Positions 3,323 to 6,824 of a stretch of DNA of 6,824 nucleotides are shown one piece after another (position 1 is the first letter of the stretch; each line of letters opens with the position of its first letter). This DNA is from Lentisphaerota bacterium (GTDB lineage Bacteria > Verrucomicrobiota > Kiritimatiellia > RFP12 > UBA3636). Location: contig JAAZFF010000083.1 in assembly GCA_012511845.1 (NCBI GenBank), positions 1-6,824 of the forward strand, given 5' to 3'. Made by a program: the position numbers and the translations under genes. The notes beneath the pieces are model-generated. The model was given only the letters and a program-made list of their open reading frames with translations, made no database searches and was not told the DNA's origin.

Positions 3323-6300
3323 ATGACAGTAATTTTCTTTGACGGCAAAGCAGCTTTTCCCGATTTTAAACTTAATAAACTTCAAGCCTCTGTATCAAAT
3401 ATTTTAGGAACAAAAACATCAATCAAGGCTAACTTTGTTTATGTTCTTGGTTTGCAAGAAAACCTTACAGAGGAAATGCTAGCACAAGCATCTGCACTTC
3501 TCGACGCTTCCCCGGCAAGTTCCCAATCGATAGAAAACGCTATTTTCATTTCACCCAGAAAGGGAACTATCTCGCCCTGGTCATCAAGGGTAACAGATGC
3601 TTTTCGCAACTGCGGTTTTACACAAGTGGTGCGTATTGAAAAAGCTATAAAGGTATTTCTCAAAACGTCCGATAATTCGACACTGCCATTTTCCGAAGCT
3701 GCAAAAGCTTTTCCTGTTTTACATGATCGCATGATCGAGGGAGTTTATGAAAACATTTCAGATATCTTCGCAAGAGGTGAGCCGCAGAATGGCCGGATTT
3801 TTGATGTCTTGTCTGAAGGGATTACCGCACTTGAAAAAGCAAATCTGGAAATGGGTCTGGCGCTTTCAGATGACGAAATTGAGTATCTGCTCAAATGTTA
3901 TACCAAGTCCGGTAAAAATCCTACCGATACCGAACTGCTCATGTTCGGACAGGTAAACTCAGAGCATTGTAGACACAAAATTTTTAACGCCGACTGGATA
4001 ATTGATGGCGAAGAGAAAGATACAACGCTTTTCAATATGATACGCCATACACATGCAGAAAATCCCCGGGGAACACTTGTGGCGTATTCGGATAATTCCG
4101 GTATTATTGAGGGACACAAAAGTAAATCACTCATACGCAAGCCGGACTCAAATGAGTACAAATTCATTGAAAAGCAGGTCGACATACCTATTAAGGTAGA
4201 AACCCACAATCATCCGACAGCCATATCACCTTTCCCGGGAGCGTCTACCGGTGTCGGCGGCGAAATACGCGATGAAACTGCCACGGGAATCGGTGCTTTC
4301 AGCAAAGCGGGACTTTGCGGACTCATAACTTCCAACCTGCGCATTCCCGGTTACAATCTGCCGTGGGAAAAAAACACCTCCAAACCTTCACGATTCGCAT
4401 CTGCCCTCGACATTATGCTTGAAGCTCCGAAAGGTGGAGCATCGTTCGGAAATGAGTTCGGCAGACCGCAACTGTGTGGTTCTTTCAGAACATTTGAGGA
4501 AGAAGTTCGAGGGGAAACATATGGATACCACAAGCCGATAATGCTTGCCGGTGGTATGGGCGCCATAAACCGCGATATGGTTTACAAAAAAGAAATCACC
4601 CCCGGTTCGCTTATTGTGCAATTGGGCGGACCTGCCATGCGCATAGGGCTCGGAGGAGGAGCCGCCTCATCGATTGCAGCACAGGGAGATGATGAGCTAG
4701 ACTTCAACTCGGTGCAGCGCGGAAATGCCGATGTACAGCGACGGTGCCAGGAAGTTGTTGAAGCCTGTATAGCTCTAGGAGATGACAACCCTATCCTTTC
4801 CATTCATGATGTAGGAGCAGGAGGTCTTTCCAATGCATGCCCGGAACTCATCGAGAAGACCGGTGGCAGGTTCGATTTGCGGGCTATTCCAAGTGATGAT
4901 AAATCACTTTCTCCAATGGAGATATGGTGTTGCGAAGCTCAGGAAAGATACGTCCTCGCAATTGCACCTGAAAATCGTGACAAATTCGAAAAACTGTGTG
5001 AGCGAGAAAGATGCCCCGTTGCCTTCATAGGAGTGGCTACAGGAGATCATCGCCTTGTGCTGGTTGACTCGCTTTTCAACAACAATCCGATAGATATGGC
5101 AATTTCTGATCTGCTCGGCAAACCGCCGCGAATGACACGTGATGTTACGCACAAGGATTTATCACCAATAAATACTGATACAAGTTCTGTAGCATCTGTT
5201 CAGGAGGCGTTTGACCGTGTATTGCGCCATCCGGCAGTTGCCGACAAAACTTTTCTTGTATCTCCCACCGATCGCTCCGTCTCCGGCAATGTGCACCGCG
5301 ATCAGTTCTGCGGTCCATACCAGCTTCCTGTATCTGATCATGCGATCGTGATGACAGGCTATGCGGGAAACACAGGTGCCGCAATGGCTTGCGGTGAGCG
5401 AACACCTACGGCAATTTCTGATGCTCCCGCATCCGGACGACTTGCCGTAACAGAAGCGTTGCTCAACATAGCAACTGCCTTCATTGGAGATATTGGCAGA
5501 ATCAAACTGTCCGCAAACTGGATGTGCGCGTGCGGTGAAGATGGCGAGGATGCAAAACTTTTCGATACAGTCCGTAGTGTGGCACTGGAATTCTGTCCTC
5601 CGCTGGGCGTTGCAATCCCGGTCGGTAAAGATTCATTGTCGATGAGTTCATCCTGGCAGGACTCTGCCACCGGCGAAAATCATAAACAGATTTCCCCTCT
5701 TTCGCTGATAATTACTGCCTTTTCTCCCGTTGATGATGTAAACCTGGCTGTAACGCCCGATCTGAAAAGCGGCAAATCAAAACTCGTCCTGATCGATCTT
5801 TCGCAGGGCAGAAATCGTCTTGGCGCAAGTATACTTGCCCAGACATGGAATATAATTGGCGACGACGTCCCGGATATGAACGATCCGCTGTTGCTGCGCC
5901 GTTTCATAACAGTTCTTCAGAAACTTCTTGCAGAGAAGAAAATTCTCGCTGCACATGATCGCTCTGATGGAGGACTTGCCGCAACAGTAGCTGAAATGGT
6001 AATTTCCGGTGGACGTGGCAGTGTCATCACCCTCCCGCATAGCAAAGACATGCATGATATTTTGGCAAAACTATTCAGTGAAGAACCGGGAATGTTGCTG
6101 CAGATCGCCGATGAAGATGTTGATTACGTGTTAAATTCTTTTGCCGAAGCAGATGTAGGCGACGCATGCGTAATAGGTGATTGCACTGATAACGACAAGC
6201 TTGTAATTTTTAATGGCGATGAAGAGTTATTAAATTCATCTATTTCAGAAATCCGTACAGCTTGGTCTGAAAACTCAATACAGATACGTGCATTGCGCGA

Positions 6301-6824
6301 CAACCCCGCATGCGCTGAACAAGAACGTGCCAACATTGCAGACTATCCCACATGTGCGTTAAGTTTCAATACATCTTATGATCCGGATGCTCTTCCCAAT
6401 ATCAGCACATCCGCTCCCCTGCCCCGAATTGCATTATGTCGTGAACAGGGTTCAAGCGGACAAATGGAAATGGCTGCCGCCTTTACCCAGGCAGGTTTTC
6501 AGGTAATAGATGTACACATGACAGACCTGCTGAACGGACTTGACGATCTGGGCAGGTTTAACGGTCTTGTTGCCTGTGGTAATTCGAGTTTCGGAGATGT
6601 TCCTGTAGCAGGTACTGCGTGGGCAAGTTCGATACTTTACAACTCAATGCTCAGTGATATGTTTGAAGCCTTTTTTAATAGAGGCGATACTTTCACACTG
6701 GGAGTGGGCAACGGATGCCAGATGCTCTCACAGCTCAAGTCTCTTATTCCGGGAGCTCAGGACTGGCCGCGCTTTACCCACAATATTTCAAGGCAGTTTG
6801 AGGCACGATATTGCACAGTGGAAA
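3323..6824 (+). CDS. purL: phosphoribosylformylglycinamidine synthase (FGAM synthase), large single-chain form; 3' end beyond window
   Basis: PurL converts FGAR, ATP and glutamine to FGAM in step four of purine synthesis, in the cytoplasm. The frame is open for 1167 codons to the window edge; the E. coli enzyme has about 1295 residues. In order: a PurS-like N-terminal domain with FKLNKL (15-20) and PRKGTISPWSS (78-88); the first synthetase half with NSEHCRH (212-218), ETHNHPTA (293-300) and GGEIRDE (near 314-318); then IHDVGAGGLSNA, DRSVSGNVHRDQ, IKLSANWM, IPVGKDSLSM and HDRSDGGL; and from about 1035 a class I glutamine amidotransferase domain. In that domain the nucleophile motif reads LGVGNGCQ, with Gly1129 (GGC, 6707-6709) where the family has the catalytic Cys, and GGFSYGD reads GNSSFGD (1086-1092). 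The catalytic His and Glu would lie past the window. Ile323 replaces an Arg I recall as conserved (ATGRG). The start at 3323 matches the E. coli N-terminus in register and lies behind promoter and AGGA; an in-frame ATG at 3284 would add 13 residues. Confidence 0.96.
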   Translation, partial: MTVIFFDGKAAFPDFKLNKLQASVSNILGTKTSIKANFVYVLGLQENLTEEMLAQASALLDASPASSQSIENAIFISPRKGTISPWSSRVTDAFRNCGFTQVVRIEKAIKVFLKTSDNSTLPFSEAAKAFPVLHDRMIEGVYENISDIFARGEPQNGRIFDVLSEGITALEKANLEMGLALSDDEIEYLLKCYTKSGKNPTDTELLMFGQVNSEHCRHKIFNADWIIDGEEKDTTLFNMIRHTHAENPRGTLVAYSDNSGIIEGHKSKSLIRKPDSNEYKFIEKQVDIPIKVETHNHPTAISPFPGASTGVGGEIRDETATGIGAFSKAGLCGLITSNLRIPGYNLPWEKNTSKPSRFASALDIMLEAPKGGASFGNEFGRPQLCGSFRTFEEEVRGETYGYHKPIMLAGGMGAINRDMVYKKEITPGSLIVQLGGPAMRIGLGGGAASSIAAQGDDELDFNSVQRGNADVQRRCQEVVEACIALGDDNPILSIHDVGAGGLSNACPELIEKTGGRFDLRAIPSDDKSLSPMEIWCCEAQERYVLAIAPENRDKFEKLCERERCPVAFIGVATGDHRLVLVDSLFNNNPIDMAISDLLGKPPRMTRDVTHKDLSPINTDTSSVASVQEAFDRVLRHPAVADKTFLVSPTDRSVSGNVHRDQFCGPYQLPVSDHAIVMTGYAGNTGAAMACGERTPTAISDAPASGRLAVTEALLNIATAFIGDIGRIKLSANWMCACGEDGEDAKLFDTVRSVALEFCPPLGVAIPVGKDSLSMSSSWQDSATGENHKQISPLSLIITAFSPVDDVNLAVTPDLKSGKSKLVLIDLSQGRNRLGASILAQTWNIIGDDVPDMNDPLLLRRFITVLQKLLAEKKILAAHDRSDGGLAATVAEMVISGGRGSVITLPHSKDMHDILAKLFSEEPGMLLQIADEDVDYVLNSFAEADVGDACVIGDCTDNDKLVIFNGDEELLNSSISEIRTAWSENSIQIRALRDNPACAEQERANIADYPTCALSFNTSYDPDALPNISTSAPLPRIALCREQGSSGQMEMAAAFTQAGFQVIDVHMTDLLNGLDDLGRFNGLVACGNSSFGDVPVAGTAWASSILYNSMLSDMFEAFFNRGDTFTLGVGNGCQMLSQLKSLIPGAQDWPRFTHNISRQFEARYCTVE

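Noticed and set aside
3234..3323. 29-codon ORF whose TAA overlaps the purL ATG as TAATG
   Set aside because: It lies across the predicted promoter, so it would not be on the purL transcript. Its ribosome site is poor and the peptide has no features of a known leader.
3098..3385. 95-codon minus-strand ORF across the repeat zone and the purL start
   Set aside because: It covers hairpins, the promoter and the purL N-terminus, and the translation has no domain. It is a by-product of repeats and of purL codon use.
5359..5670. 103-codon minus-strand ORF, and similar ones opposite purL
   Set aside because: All lie antisense to well-conserved purL motifs and show no family features. They are shadows of the plus-strand gene.
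6716..6718. Cys1132 in GVGNGCQ as the glutaminase nucleophile
   Set aside because: This second Cys is present in normal family members beside the true nucleophile and lies past the nucleophile elbow, so it cannot simply stand in for it.

Overview
The window joins two unlike parts. The left half (about 1 to 2947) is accessory DNA: small genes of narrow or unknown function, three of them carried in what looks like a short array of integron gene cassettes. The right half (3323 to the end) is a housekeeping gene, purL, for the single-chain phosphoribosylformylglycinamidine (FGAM) synthase of purine synthesis, which runs off the window edge.

The organism is a Gram-negative-type bacterium: a Sec signal peptide, E. 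coli-like Shine-Dalgarno sites and a sigma70-type promoter, and a long PurL of the form typical of proteobacteria and some other Gram-negative phyla. The sequence does not fix the phylum. A member of the Verrucomicrobiota/Lentisphaerota/Kiritimatiellota group is a guess from style only.

Layout. 1-288: a possible gene end and a doubtful small ORF. 285-1064: a secreted protein of unknown function. 1065-1317: non-coding, with an attC-like imperfect hairpin at 1201-1248. 1318-1832: a toxin-antitoxin pair (PF09720-type antitoxin, RelE/ParE-type toxin) whose genes overlap by ATGA. 1827-1885: attC site 1 (59 bp). 1925-2584: a class I SAM-dependent methyltransferase. 2506-2564: attC site 2 (59 bp). 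2577-2939: a two-helix membrane protein. 2879-2947: attC site 3. 2948-3254: non-coding and rich in short repeats and hairpins. 3255-3283: a strong candidate promoter. 3323-6824: purL, with at least 1167 codons.

The three attC sites all point the same way and no integron integrase is visible, so 1242-2947 has the form of a cassette cluster lacking an integrase (a CALIN), or an inner piece of a larger chromosomal integron. The cassettes and their attC sites are unusually interlocked. The toxin stops inside the left box of its attC. The methyltransferase frame reads right through its attC into the next cassette. The membrane protein takes its last 18 residues from its own attC.

The most notable signal is in PurL. 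Its synthetase part keeps nearly all family motifs. In the glutaminase domain, however, the nucleophile motif GVCNGCQ reads GVGNGCQ (Gly1129 in place of the catalytic Cys), and the neighbouring oxyanion-strand motif GGFSYGD reads GNSSFGD. The chain looks like an intact FGAM synthase with a glutaminase that cannot work in the usual way.
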